Source of the DNA: Acanthaster planci
Taxonomy: Eukaryota; Echinodermata; Asteroidea; Valvatida; Acanthasteridae
Direction of reading: 5' to 3'
Length of the DNA stretch: 40,415 bases
Assembly (NCBI RefSeq): GCF_001949145.1
Contig: NW_019091480.1
Span: 3,070 to 43,484 of the forward strand
Shown: piece by piece, positions 1-10,810 of the stretch
Layout: the number at the start of each line of letters is the position of its first letter
How positions within the stretch are numbered: position 1 is the first letter of the stretch
Made by a program: the position numbers and the translations under genes
Notes under the pieces: model-generated
Database searches by the model: none
Seen by the model: only the letters and a program-made list of their open reading frames with translations
What the model was told of the DNA's origin: nothing

Positions 1-269
1 TCTATATGTAGTAGCAGATGCTTATCCAAGCTTCAGTGTAATAATAGTAAAGTATACATTCCTATTATAATTAATACTGTATTCCTTATGTTGTATAAAA
101 ATCCTTCCAACATATAAACACCCTTACTATAAATGGTACGGACCGCCTCCTCATTTTATGCAAATGAGGTGTTACGTGGGCAAAATCCAGTCTTCTGATT
201 GGTCGAGAGGCCAGAAAACAGGGGGGAAAGGGGTGTGGTTTTACCTATACAGACGGGTTGCACTACTAA
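1..269. other. Left flank, no gene seen
   Basis: No coding signal is visible. The stretch contains an octamer-like ATGCAAAT word near 158-166 and a CCAAT-type word on the reverse strand (ATTGG near 197), both of which occur in animal promoters, but no gene can be attached to them. It borders the outer end of the retrotransposon repeat that starts at 270. Confidence 0.3.
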
Positions 270-806
270 TGACAGGCCATCTATTAAGGAGGTCGGCTTA
301 AATTATTAGTTTAAGGACGCCAAGGCAAAGGAAGACGGGCAAGAAGAGTCCAGATGTAACTGTCTCAGTTATACAGAGATTTATTCACATGTCAACTTTG
401 GGGGTTCAAATATCTAGGTTTGATCACAGTAAATTGCAATTCAAATCCTCCTAAAATTCCTTTACTTCCCCCAAATCCCTAAAATTCCCCGAATGCCTGG
501 CCGGTGTGCGACCGTAAACTTAGCCTTCCAGACAGCACCTAATAATGAACAGCGTGTGGAGTAGAGATCGAAACCCTAGTTTAAATCTTACGAGTCGCTA
601 CACAAACAGCTTGAGTTCAATGTGCAGTGAACAATATCACATGTACATGTACGCTTCACAATTAAGACGGTGAATTTTCACTCCAAAATCACCCATCGTG
701 CGTCCTGCTATGACCCCAATAATCATCAAGTCGGGTCACATACTATGGAATCATAAATTGCGAAGGTGAAAAGACTGCAAATCAGCTATTACAGTGCAAA
801 AAGCTA
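270..806 (-). repeat. 3' LTR of the gag-only element
   Basis: This is a direct repeat of 3787-4341, running on the plus strand from TGACAGGCCATC to GTGCAAAAAGCTA. On the minus strand a polyadenylation signal AATAAA (385-380) lies about 115 bases before the CA end, as expected for the R/U5 part of an LTR. Relative to the other copy it lacks about 18 bases near 662. Confidence 0.65.
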
Positions 807-1459
807 AAACACGCTTCCCTACATCTTCCCTGCTTTAACAACCTTCGCCCTCGAGTGGTTCAGTCTCATTACATTTCAAAAACTTAACCTCTGGTCCAGG
901 AGTGAAGAGCGTGTCATTGAATTCAGCCCATGATTCATTAGCCAACTGCTTGTTTTTTCCCAACCATTATTGCAGAATATCCAGCTGTCAATAATTTCAA
1001 GTAACATTACAGAACACTTCTAAAGCTCAAAATTGAATTCGGTACAGTTTGCAAAGTATTAAGTCAATAAAGTTAACCAATGTAATCATCAGTTCAGATA
1101 ACACCTGAAACAAAAGTTACAATTTGATACCATATAAAAAGGCAAAATGAATATCATAAGCGAGAAAGGGCACTGTAATGCAGCTATAAGCGGCGTAAAA
1201 ATACAAGTGGTTTCTCAGGAGCTCAGTACTTCTCAATAAACACTTGAAATACAGTCATTAATAACATATTTATCAACAAAAAGGCCATCTAATATTTGAC
1301 CTCAACAAATATGAACCATGAACTAAAAGGTTCACTATAGGAGACTGCACAAAGGCACTATCCCGCCAAGGCAGGCAAATCTCACCGTTGAACACTATTA
1401 AACAACTTTACACAAGGTCTGAGGCTTATCAGACATGTACCATAAATAACTACAATCAT
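807..1459 (-). other. 3' untranslated part of the LTR element
   Basis: No open reading frame of note is seen between the last Gag-region stop and the 3' LTR. It is presumably 3' UTR plus the polypurine tract on the minus strand. Nothing else is recognised. Confidence 0.35.
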
Positions 1460-1904
1460 CTACGTTATAGCGTTAGGCCAGCGACCAGTCAAAATTTTAC
1501 AAAGACTTGATCGCTGTGGGTAAAAATCATGTTCAGTCAGTTGAGCTACTCCATGCAGAAATGAGGTTTCCATCAATACACTCTCTGAGCATGTTTGCAT
1601 TTTATGCGACCAATTTGGGGTCGACGGATAACTGAAAGATGCCACATTTGAGGTTTTCTCAGACCCATCGACATCTGGAGATGAGCTGTAACCTACATTA
1701 CTGTCAGTGTCATTATCAAGATCATTGTGTACTTCTGTATTTTCAACGATTTAAGATTCAAAGCTGCCCTCTACCTCCGTTGACACCAGAGGAGGGTCAC
1801 TTGGGTTCCCTGCTTTTTCCTCTGCCTTAACGGTCAATGCAGCAACCAAGTTTTTTGTGAGATTTAAAAACCCACAATACAGTTTTCTCGACCTGGGGTA
1901 CTGC
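1460..1904 (-). pseudogene. Open stretch downstream of Gag
   Basis: The minus strand stays nearly open from about 1900 to a stop at 1460, interrupted only by one TAA near 1759. The predicted product is hydrophilic, with an acidic Asn/Asp/Ser-rich middle, and matches no domain I recognise. It is in the same frame as the N-terminal part of Gag (the piece starting at 2761) and one frame away from the Gag core. It could therefore be the C-terminal part of the same polyprotein after two compensating frameshifts, or a separate exon. A GTAAGC splice-donor-like word sits exactly at the end of the Gag core ORF (about 1909). Codons and composition look coding, but the function is unknown. Confidence 0.35.
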
Positions 1905-2761
1905 TTACCTCTTCATTTCCATTGTACTGGCACTGAATACAAGTTTAAATATCATCTTGCTTCGCACAACATGAGATAGAAAACTGATGTGAACATCAAC
2001 TGGCTTTGGGATGTCTCTAATAAGCCCATTGCTTTGTCTTTGTTTAAGGTTTGTACCCCCAACCTGTTCTACCTCATCAGAAGAACAATTCAAATAAGGG
2101 TCAACAGCAATCGAATAATTTTCTGTACTACCCAACTCTCCAAACAACTCAAGAGCTATATCCCGTAATTTATAGAATGTGAGGTCTGGATATTTTGTTC
2201 CTAATTTGCGCAACTCTAGTCGCACACATGAATCCAGAGCCCCTTCAATAAACTGCTCTCTCAGTCTTTTGTCTCTTAGGTAATTAAGAGCTTTTTCTTC
2301 ACCAGGATTAGTGGCAGCCTTTTCTATGCGACTATAAATCAACATCAAGGTCCTACCAAAATCCATCAATGATTCACCTTGTTGCTGCTTCCGAGCATAA
2401 AACTTTGCTCTGAGAGAATGAACAAATTCTTGAGAACCAAATCTTGCACTCAAAATTCCGATGATTTTAGACAAATCTCTACGATATCCCCAAGGACTAC
2501 AAAATACCTCTTCTCTGGCAACGCCTCCTAAATGGTCAAGAACTACTGTGACCTTTACAACACCCTCAAGATGAAATTCTCTGCAATACGATTCAAATTC
2601 GTCCGACCAATCTGCAAGGGAAAGGTCCCCTACATTTTGGGTCGGCCACAAAATATTGGTAGGCTCAGTTGCACGTTTTCACAAATCATGGTTTGGAGCG
2701 CATCAACTAGAGCCCTTTGCAACTGCACAATAATGTTTTTGAGGACTTCTGCGGATGCCAT
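1905..2761 (-). pseudogene. Gag, PNMA/Gypsy-type capsid, frameshifted
   Basis: Gag is the structural polyprotein that assembles the particle of an LTR retrotransposon. The likely ATG is at 2761, starting MASAEVLKNI. A stop near 2640 interrupts that frame, and the protein continues in a second frame from about 2650 to the stop at 1905. The continued frame has the alpha-helical capsid N-lobe pattern of the PNMA/ZCCHC/Gypsy Gag group: a WSDEFESYCREF helix, then the LRAKFYARKQQQGESL region that precedes the major-homology-like helix, then LREQFIEGALD. I find no CCHC zinc knuckle. The single-base slip near 2645 sits next to short C and A runs. The gene lies alone between LTRs. Alternative view: a host gene captured from Gag, but the frameshift and flanking LTRs argue for a dead transposon gene. 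Confidence 0.7.
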
Positions 2762-3786
2762 ACTTTCTCATGAACAGACAACAGGTAAGATAATGTAACA
2801 TGCGCATACTAATCCAGTAACTAATTTGCACAACAATATTCAGTAATAATAGCAAAGATTACTCAACACAGTGTAACTACTATTCAGGTGCAGCAAATCC
2901 CCATCACTAAACAGTGGGGAATAAAACAGTGACACTTTGTATCTTCAGAAAGGTAACAAAGTGACCAATGTTAAAGGAGTTCTCATACACGAAAACCACA
3001 GCTAAAAATCGCCCAACAGACTCTCTCGTATGTTAAAGTAATGGGTCGACAGGAATAAAATACAAAAAGGGATTTACTAGAGCAATAGACCTGTCAGTCA
3101 ATAAAAGCTCCTCCAGAACAAAACAGGGAATATAAAGACACACATCCCTTTTAATACTGAGTGGAAGCATGTGAATGTACGTGGATTAAACATACACATT
3201 ATTCTAACAGCGTTGGCACAAAATGCTGTTTTGCAAAGGGAAAACTTAATATAAAAACTTTTCCCTCTTCAATACAAATACAACAGAAAAAAGTGATGAA
3301 TCCACAAAAACTATGAGACTGACAAGCCCAGCCCATTTGCCCTCGTTACAAAACAATGTATCAGATGCACGAGTACCGTACACATAAACAGAGATCTGCA
3401 ATGATAAATACTACTTCGGGTTACTTCTACAACACGACAGTGCATAAATTTGCAGACACTTAAAAAGTACCAGTGCACCACTGACAAACACATTTATCAA
3501 CGTATCATGGAAAGACTATCATGATGTATCATATAAGTCCACAGGTCAGGGAGAAAACACATTCGGTCCTGCCTTGAGTGATTCCAAAGAGCAAGAATGT
3601 CTCACCATCAGCAAACCAGAATTTGGCTGATGCTTCAAAAGACACCCCAAACAGACCTTGTCACCTGGCGCTCAAATCAGCAACACCATAAGGCAGGCAT
3701 TCGGGGAATAACAAAACTCAGATTGTTTGAGAACAACCCAACTTTAACTGTCCAAGGCATAGTGTCTACGACGCAACTTTCTGTTA
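2762..3786 (-). other. Leader of the LTR element
   Basis: This is the one-kilobase stretch between the 5' LTR and the Gag start. I see no convincing ORF. On the minus strand the first bases after the LTR read TAACAGAAAGTTGCGTCG, in the place where a tRNA primer-binding site would lie, but I cannot match it to a tRNA. Confidence 0.3.
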
Positions 3787-4341
3787 TGACAGGCCATCTA
3801 TTAAGGAGGTCCGCTTAAATTATTAGTTTAAGGACGCCAAGGCAAAGGAAGACGGGCAAGAAGAGTCCAGATGTAACTGTCTCAATTATACAGAGTTTTA
3901 TTTACATGTCAACTTTGGGGGTTCAAATATCTAGGTTTGATCACAGTTAATTGCAATTCAAATCCTTTATTCTTAATATTCCTCTAATTCCCCAAAATCC
4001 CTTAAATTCCCCGAATGCCAGGCCGGTGTGCGACCGTAAACCTTGCCTTCTAGACAGCACCTAATAATGAACAGTGTGTGGAGTAAAGATCGAAACCCTA
4101 GTGTAAATCTTACGAGTCGCTCCATGAACAGCTTGAGTGCAATGTGTAGTGAACAATATCACATGTACATGTACGCATCACATGAAACGTTTTCAATCAA
4201 GACGGTGAATTTTCGCTCCAAAATCACTCATTTCGCGTTCTGCTATGACCCCAATAATCATCAAGTCGGGTCACATACTATGGTATCATAGATTGCGAAG
4301 GTGAAGAGACTGCAAATCAGCTATTACAGTGCAAAAAGCTA
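3787..4341 (-). repeat. 5' LTR of the gag-only element
   Basis: This is the direct repeat of 270-806. AATAAA on the minus strand (3902-3897) is conserved between copies. It contains the CATGTACATGTACG word common in this genome. Confidence 0.65.
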
Positions 4342-5829
4342 GTTTTCATGGTAACAGGTTAATCCTAAGATACTCACTCTGTGGTGCCCACACTGGAAAG
4401 GATTATAATTATTACTCGCACGCCCACATAACACGTAACATGCAGATTTCTGATAGTCTTATTTGAAAACCCCCGACTAACTATTGCTGTCAAAGATTGC
4501 TTTTTGAAGTAACTTGCCTATACCTGTCACAAAGTGCTGAAAATATATCAGATCAAATAAACAAAAAACCAAATACACTGTATAAGATCAGTCGCAGGAC
4601 TGGGGGTACATTTTGCGGGGCAATGGGCGGGGGGCTTATGCAGTTTTGGCGGTAGACACTAAATGGGTTTGGCCATAGCTATAAAACACCGACCGAGGCG
4701 GACTTTCACCTGCAATTCCTTCTTCGGTTTATCGACTAGGTCAAAAAGCAATAAATAATCGATCTTCATACATCATATACAAATACGTGCATCTGAAACT
4801 CAAACTATTAGTGAATTGAGTAAACATCTACTCGATCAGGATTACACTAAAGGCCAACAGAAAGAAGATACTGAATAAATTGAAAACTCAAAACGCTTTG
4901 TTCACTTTGCTTGAGCTCACTTAGGTGCTTTAAACAGCAAAATGTTGGGCATGACGGTGATAATGATGGCAACGTAGCAGTTGCACAAGTGTTAGTGCCA
5001 AAATCAATCCCGTGAAAGCATGGTAGCGCCCTCTGTTGTTCACAGGCGTTTAGGCTGTAATGATGGGATGTCGACTCATGGCATCATTCGTTTGTCATGA
5101 GTTGAGTGAAATGGACCATGGAGGAAAAAGTTTTTTTCAACCTCCTCATCTTCCTCCTAGTTTAACCTTGTGAAGGGAACTGAGGAACATGTAAGAATTT
5201 GGAAGCCCCTGTAAGAACACTGTAACTTTGTGTACCAGGATCTGTTATAAGCGTTTACCCCAGTTTTTAACATACGAAGTTTTGACAAGACGTTTACAAA
5301 GAATTAGAATTGTCAAAAGAAAGTAAAACGTAAACCAGCTTGAACTCTTGCCGTTATTGGAGTGCAAAATAGTCTGATTTAGTTCCAAAGAGCTATGGTA
5401 CGAACGCTGGAAACTTTTGTACGTGAAACAGCGAAAAGGTGGGCAATATAGAGTACAATTAGGGCCCGTGAACATGAGGAACGGATAAAAAGGCACGTAC
5501 GAGGAATGTATCTCACTATGAGGACACTGTTAACTTCTCAAAGCTAGAACAGGTTGTCCTGTTTCAAATATACGAAAGAAATTTACGGTCGACTCATATA
5601 AGAAATGGGACATAATATACTTTAAGGTAAAAGAAATGGGTACAAAACGAAGAAAACTGTGACAGTGAAGTGCTCCCATCGGTCCCACTTATTCTGATTT
5701 TCAAAGAGAAACCGTGTGGAATTTAGTTTGATAAATCTTCAACACTTTCTTTTCAAGAAGCTTCGACGACATGTTTAACGTTATCAAAATTTGATCGGAT
5801 GTATATATAAGCGTGCAAACTGCTTGTCG
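4342..5829. other. Intergenic, no gene recognised
   Basis: No ORF here resembles a known family. A GC-box-like run (4625-4634) about 50 bases before a TATAAAA word (4680-4686) on the plus strand could be a core promoter, but no coding exon follows that I can identify. The ORF at 5245-5496 is short and featureless. Confidence 0.3.
4625..4686 (+). promoter_or_regulatory. Possible core promoter (GC box plus TATA)
   Basis: GGGCGGGGGGC is followed about 50 bases later by CTATAAAAC. The spacing is plausible for an animal promoter or an old LTR U3 region. No downstream gene supports it. Confidence 0.2.
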
Positions 5830-5929
5830 TCGCTAAGCCGGCTAGTGGTTCAGATGTAGATAAGGGTATGCCCTTTGCCAGAGCTGGAATAGCAGCAGTG
5901 GCTGATGGGAACTACCCAGAATTCCTGAA

Positions 5930-6990
5930 TAAACTCGGCCCCCAAGGGCATAGCAGGCTGTCTGCCTGTTTTCACTTAAGTTTATTCTCCAGGAATCATT
6001 CCTAAGGCCTTGAAAGAGTCTAGCATCATTGTCATTCTGAAGCCTGGGAAACCTGTAAATATCCAGCTATAGTTCTAGACCCATCCCAGTGTACATCCTA
6101 CAAGCTATTTGAGCAACTGCTCGCTAGGATTTCTCAACAATCCGTTTTGCCAAGGGAACAAGCTGGCTTTAGGCCTGTCAGAAGCTGTGCTGATCAAGTT
6201 CTCGAACTCGCTGCCAACACAGAGGCTTGCTTTCAACGTTCCAGAAACCTGTTGTTGCTCTCCTTGATGTCAGTGTACCACACCTTGTGGAGACATGGCC
6301 TGTTTCGCTTTCAGAATCCTAGAGAACCAGACCACCACGCATGCGCTGCCTCTCATCCATCCTTAGCAACTGTTGATGTATGGACTCGCTTGGGAACTAG
6401 CCCACCTGTGCCAGGACAAGGGCTCTGTCCTAGCTCTGAAGTGATATATCTACTTCCTCGTCTAGCAAGTATGCATAGGACTATGCAAACGACCTTGCCC
6501 TTGCATTCCAGGGAGCTATCCTTGAAGATATCAACAGTGTTAACCAAAGACTTGGAGGGATGGAGGCACACTTCTCCATTCTGGCACCTCCACCAACCCA
6601 TCTACGACATCTGTCACTGCTTGTCATCTCAGCAATTGGATCCCATGCATACAGCTCAAACTGTCTTTCTGTGGTAAGCCGGTGAAGAATGAATAAAGGG
6701 TGGCAGTTAAACTGACAGCAAGGGTGAGCATAATCTGGAAACTTAGGCAACAATTGGGGATCCAACTTGCATACTCGTTTCACAGCAAGCTTAACTAGCC
6801 AGACTGAGCAGCCGAGTACGGCCCAACAGCTTGGGCTAAAATGTAGCTGCCACACCAAACAAGTTGACACTGCTCTCAACTCTCACAAGGATGCCGAAGT
6901 CAACATATGCCCCCTTTCACATTAATGCGCCAAGTGTATACAGTCGGGAGGATACTGATGGCACTTGTGCATTATCTAAGGCTATAAATT
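5930..6990 (+). pseudogene. LINE (Jockey-like) reverse transcriptase, degenerate
   Basis: This is a relic of the ORF2 reverse transcriptase of a non-LTR retrotransposon, which copies element RNA into DNA at the target site. Fragments in shifting frames follow the family order: IPKALKESSIIVILKPGKP (about 5997-6057), then LPREQAGFRPVRSCADQVLE (about 6145-6205), the degraded palm motif VSVYHTLWRHGL in place of the usual DxSxAYDTVWxxGL, a degraded YADDLALA motif that reads YANDLALA (about 6470-6500), and a tail resembling the CHTKQVDTALNS region (about 6850-6890). At least four frame changes and several stops make it non-functional. The first catalytic Asp and the YADD motif are both altered. No endonuclease domain or 3' tail is seen, so the copy is truncated at both ends. 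The clade assignment within Jockey/CR1-type elements is tentative. Confidence 0.7.
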
Positions 6991-7031
6991 TCTTTCGTCT
7001 CTGGTCAGCGCGCACGTCGATTTCAAGCATC

Positions 7032-7053
7032 TTTTTTTTTTTTTTTTTTTTTT
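7032..7053. repeat. T homopolymer, 22 bases
   Basis: An uninterrupted run of T. It could be the poly-A tail of a minus-strand retrocopy, but no such copy is recognised next to it. Confidence 0.9.
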
Positions 7054-7220
7054 GGCAAGAGCTGCAACAACGTCCTCTATTGCTGCACTGTGATATTTTA
7101 CTCCGGGCGATAGATACTGACGAGATCGATGTTGAACAATCATAGTAGGCTATGGATGCAAAGCTGTTTGTTTTAAACCTGGTCGACTCCCATGACAACA
7201 TGCGTCTGCAATTTTCTGTG

Positions 7221-7252
7221 CAACCCAACCCAACCCAACCCAACCTAACTTA
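7221..7252. repeat. (AACCC)n microsatellite
   Basis: About five copies of CAACC, decaying into CAACCTAACTTAACC. This is not the TTAGGG telomeric repeat. Confidence 0.85.
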
Positions 7253-8336
7253 ACCAATACCGACGAGGCACCATGTCCAATTTATGGCCGAATGCGGCAC
7301 CTTGCGCCAAAAGGGGCTAAAATCTAATTGTAGTTAATGATCCCATGATTAATTAAATGTTTTTGTGTGTTTCTTTCAAGATAAATCAGACGGAGGCCTT
7401 TCTAAGAAGACTTCTCAGTATGTTTTGAGGGGAAAGTGTCCTTTTTGGGGGCGTGGTCTGCAGGTGGCAGGCGCTGAATTCAACAATTCAAAAATACATC
7501 GGCGATACCAAAAATACAAGGGAAATTCCCGCTATACATGGGTGAATCACCGTGACTCACTCATCCAGGGCCTTTATACTAGCACAACAGCTGGGCCTAG
7601 GCAGTGTAAATAATTCACGTGGCCAGCCTCTCCAGACCCACGCTCGGCCCTCTCAATCACATGGGCTTATCCAGGACTCCAGGTCAACACACTATCTGTT
7701 TACAGTGCTAGGGCCAACCACAAGCTTCTAGACACATTGGCAAGCATCCCATACATTGGCCTGATACATTTTCCAAAGGGGATGGAGTATTTTAGAGGGG
7801 AGTAGGTATTGCGTGCATTAACATAATATAACACTGTTTTCTGCACAAACATATAAGAATTGATATGACCCCCCGTTTGAGTCACTGCCAGGGCGATGCC
7901 AAGATTGACACCCCTCTCAAAGGCTAGGTGGGGAAAAGTTAGGAAAAGTGGCAGTTAGTAGAACGGTCAAATCACGTGATTTCTGAAGCATTTTTGGCAC
8001 AAGGTCCCACCGGGTCTCCGCATCAATTCAGAAATTCCAGTTTGACCGGACCACAGAAAAACTATTTTTTTTGTCTCTAAACTTGTAACTTTCCAATTTA
8101 CGAAGACTTCGACAACCTGCCCAACATGCGATTGAAGTCCTGCCCATTTGATCGTCAGCCAAATCAATTGGAGACTTTCACACAATGACTGAGTGGCGGA
8201 GAGCACGGGAAAATGCCAAGCCAGGGAGGGAAAGACCAAAACATACCCCACGGAGAAACCTTACGGTTCTCATAACCTCCCCGCAAGCATTGGCCATTCC
8301 CAAACAGATTTCGAATCCTCCACATTGAACGATAAG
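7253..8336. other. Intergenic, no gene recognised
   Basis: Only short ORFs without family features (for example 7365-7613 on plus and 7967-8251 on minus). Nothing else is recognised. Confidence 0.3.
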
Positions 8337-8528
8337 CAGTGGCGTAACTAGCGTGCTACAGCTGAGGGGGCACCTGGGGGTAGACTTTTTTTTTAAGGGG
8401 GACTGAAATAATTGAACTAGGTATATATATTTTTGGGCATTTCAAAATTTCAAATGGGGGGGCACCCGGGGGCTCGGGCCTCCGTTGCGGGGCACGTACC
8501 CCCCGTGCCCCCTGTAGTTACGCCACTG
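8337..8528. mobile_element. hAT-type MITE with perfect 8-bp TSD
   Basis: The element begins CAGTGGCGTAACTA and ends with the inverted complement TAGTTACGCCACTG. It is flanked on both sides by ACGATAAG (8329-8336 and 8529-8536). The 8-bp duplication and the CAGTGGCG termini are typical of non-autonomous hAT elements. The interior is rich in G on the left and C on the right (GGGGGGGCACCCGGGGG region), so it can fold back. It has no coding capacity. The perfect TSD suggests a fairly recent insertion. Confidence 0.9.
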
Positions 8529-8536
8529 ACGATAAG

Positions 8537-9282
8537 CCGAAAAATTTATATTTTCTAGCTTTCATTCTATATGAAACACAGATTTTATTTTTTAAAAAAA
8601 GCAGCACTGACAGTTCAAAAACCGACATTATGCTTCTTGTTTTTCTACCAGCAGAAGCGCGGATTGAACAGTTTCATCAAAAGGTTTTCCATTTTTCTAT
8701 TTTCCGAGGGAGTACATCAAACAGTATATCTGAAAGTGGCCATATACTTTCCTGTTATCTGCTACCCTCATTTCATTACCCACAATTCTATGGACTGTTC
8801 CAGTTGCTGTGCCCACATATCAGCCGGCAAAAGACAGACACAAAGGGATGCAGTCAGCCCCTATTGAAAACAATGTAAAATAAGCAATGTTTAGGGCCCA
8901 ATTACATGCATACCAACATCCTTGAGCATGAGTTGAATCAGGCTGCTGGAAAGAAATCACCATTTTGTGTTTCTTTGACGGCGAAATGCTGCTTTTTAAA
9001 GGCTTGAAGGCCGTAACAAGAATGTTTGTCATACTACATTGAATGCCCATAGTATTGGGGGGAGCCTGTTGAGCACAATTTGACCTTTTCTAAAGAAATA
9101 GGAAAAGGTCACGTATGATAAATATGAATTATGAATATGAATGAGGATAGGGTTAAGCGTTGAGCACGAGTTGACCTTTGGTAGGGGTATAACAATGGAT
9201 GAGGGGTAAAATTACGGTACGGGTTGACCTTTACTGTTTCGGGTGAATATTGGATATATGAATATGAACATAGTCGGTTCAA
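8537..9282. other. Intergenic with short TTGACC-containing repeats
   Basis: No gene is recognised. Overlapping ORFs at 8571-8878 have no family features. Between 9069 and 9236 variants of a GAGCACAAT/GAG-TTGACCTTT word recur three times, hinting at a degraded repeat that continues toward the inverted-repeat element at 9283. Confidence 0.3.
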
Positions 9283-9778
9283 AATTTTCGGCACAATTAG
9301 GGTAACGGGAAGTAAAGCACTCTAGTTCAAAGGATTGAAAAATTCAGCTAAGGACAACAGAGTCTTCTTCCCGTATCGATCAAATCTCGCTAGCCATAGT
9401 AAGTCAGACCCGACCGCTAGCATGTGGGCGCCCTCTCTTCCTTAGTGTCCAAAGGTTAAGTCAGACCAACGCTCACTTCCAACGTACACAATGTAATTAT
9501 TAACACAATAGTCTGCGGACACTGCTCAGCCACTACATACAGTCCAATATCAAGGGATTATTCTTCTCATTAACCGGCGACACGAGCTGTCTATTGTGTA
9601 AGGATTATTGCTTCCTACTTCCTAATTACTTTTGGAGCTTCAATGTCGACCCACGGACTGTTGTGTAGGGATTAAGGACTTTAATCCCCTTGTTTACGTC
9701 CGGACTTCCAGCCGGGGCTATGGGTCTTTTGTGTTGGGAAAAAAATTTAAGAGTTAGGGTCAAATTGTGCCGAAAATT
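9283..9778. mobile_element. Candidate MITE with 16-bp perfect inverted ends
   Basis: AATTTTCGGCACAATT at 9283-9298 recurs exactly inverted at 9763-9778. Just inside, the left arm reads AGGGTAAC and the right arm, inverted, reads TGACCCTAAC, so similarity continues a little. The 464-base interior has no ORF and contains paired GGATTA words. No clear target-site duplication is visible. It is likely a non-autonomous DNA transposon of unknown family. It ends 50 bases from the stop of the Polinton capsid-like relic. Confidence 0.55.
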
Positions 9779-9828
9779 AGAGTACAATGCGTGTATTTAT
9801 ACCAACTCATTTTTGTTTTAGACGAGAT

Positions 9829-10542
9829 TTAATGCACCAATTTCTTAAAATTACCATCCTCAAAAGTCAGATGAACATCCATTATGAGGAACACATACAT
9901 CAAGAGGGGACCAGTCCTGCTGTTTTTACTTCTCTTTCCATTTGAATTGCGATGTCACCGCCACCTCCTAAAAGGCCCTCCAGATCCATGAACTGAATTA
10001 TCATCAGAACTTCTGAAATGTATCCAAAGGCCGCACTTCTCTTTCAGGTAATCGGCCATGTCGACACCTGTCAAACTCAAGTCCTTTACGACCGCTCAAC
10101 CTGATTCCGTGCCTGAGTTGCCAAAAAAACTTAGAGACCTCGTTCCAGTGCTGGTACTTGAACATCCCTAGTGAGTAGAGTTGATTGGGCCTGCCCTCGA
10201 CAGTCACACTAGTTTTCCTGATGTGAGGATTGTAAAATCACTGAGGGTTTTTTGACAGAGGGATCTTTAAACCAAAATCAAAACACCTTTCAAGCTTTTA
10301 ATCGTTTGATGATTTTGTTGCCTTGTAAACTGACGTTGAGTTCACAGATTAGGTTGCCCACCACGTTGTTATGCGTTGCCCGGCACGACGACGTCATCTA
10401 CGCCTAAAGCTTGAAACTTGACGGTGAGTATATGTGTCGGGTTATGCGTAATCGTGACCTCTTTGCGTTCGCCTTTAATGGCCCTAGACACCTTGAGTCG
10501 ACGGCTGGGATTTAATTTCTTGGTGTATTGTTGGCTCGCCAT
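9829..10542 (-). pseudogene. Polinton capsid-like protein relic
   Basis: A likely start ATG lies at 10542. The first 57 codons are open and contain HILTVKFQALG followed by DDVVVPGN, which resembles the N-terminal strand pattern of Polinton major capsid proteins. After frameshifts a second block (about 10235-9829) contains VTVEGRPNQLYSLGMF, then DMADYLKEK, then DNSVHGSG and finally FLIMDVHLTFEDGNF before a TAA stop at 9831-9829. This matches the second-half pattern of the same protein as I remember it. The family protein is several hundred residues long, so a large central part is deleted. In situ it is divergent from the small plus-strand gene at 10811, as is common in Polintons. Family recognition is from memory and moderate. 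Confidence 0.5.
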
Positions 10543-10810
10543 TGTTCTTTTTAAAGTATATGTTTTACAGTTTAGAGGTTTTTAAACTGCTAAGCTGCTT
10601 TCTGAATTTAAATGGCATATTTTAAAATCCCAAATATAAACAACATCGCAATCAACGAAATACTGAGCACAAACAGCATTTCTTCGTGTTGAGTTAGCAA
10701 CGCTTTTGTATGCGTGTTGTCTTGCCATATTTGAAAGACTTCTTCTTGCAGATCTTTAAAACTTGTTCCTGTTCCATTTATAATAAATAGTTGTTTATAA
10801 AATAAAAAGA

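Larger units (their letters stand above)
270..4341 (-). mobile_element. Gag-only LTR retrotransposon
   Basis: Two direct repeats (270-806 and 3787-4341) enclose about 3 kb holding a retroviral-type Gag gene on the minus strand, so the element reads right to left. Just inside the 5' LTR is a leader of about 1 kb, then Gag (2761-1905), then a further open stretch (about 1900-1460), then a purine-rich tract (about 827-845 on the minus strand) before the 3' LTR, in the position of a polypurine tract. I see no protease, reverse transcriptase, RNase H or integrase in any frame, so the copy is non-autonomous or pol was deleted. The LTRs differ at about 30 positions (roughly 6 per cent) plus an 18-base indel, which implies an old insertion. 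No target-site duplication is apparent, so one end may have been altered or recombined. Confidence 0.65.

Noticed and set aside
270-4341. The two 540-bp repeats as a simple segmental duplication
   Set aside because: Conserved AATAAA placement, the Gag gene between them and the purine tract before one copy favour LTRs, although the missing target duplication keeps some doubt.
6353-6879. Minus-strand ORFs of 82 and 132 codons
   Set aside because: They are antisense shadows of the LINE reverse transcriptase relic.
7221-7252. Telomere-like repeat
   Set aside because: The unit is AACCC, not AACCCT, and there are only a few copies.
8308-8320. Possible tRNA B box (TTCGAATCC)
   Set aside because: No A box, no acceptor stem and no cloverleaf can be drawn around it. 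No tRNA, rRNA or CRISPR array was found in the window.
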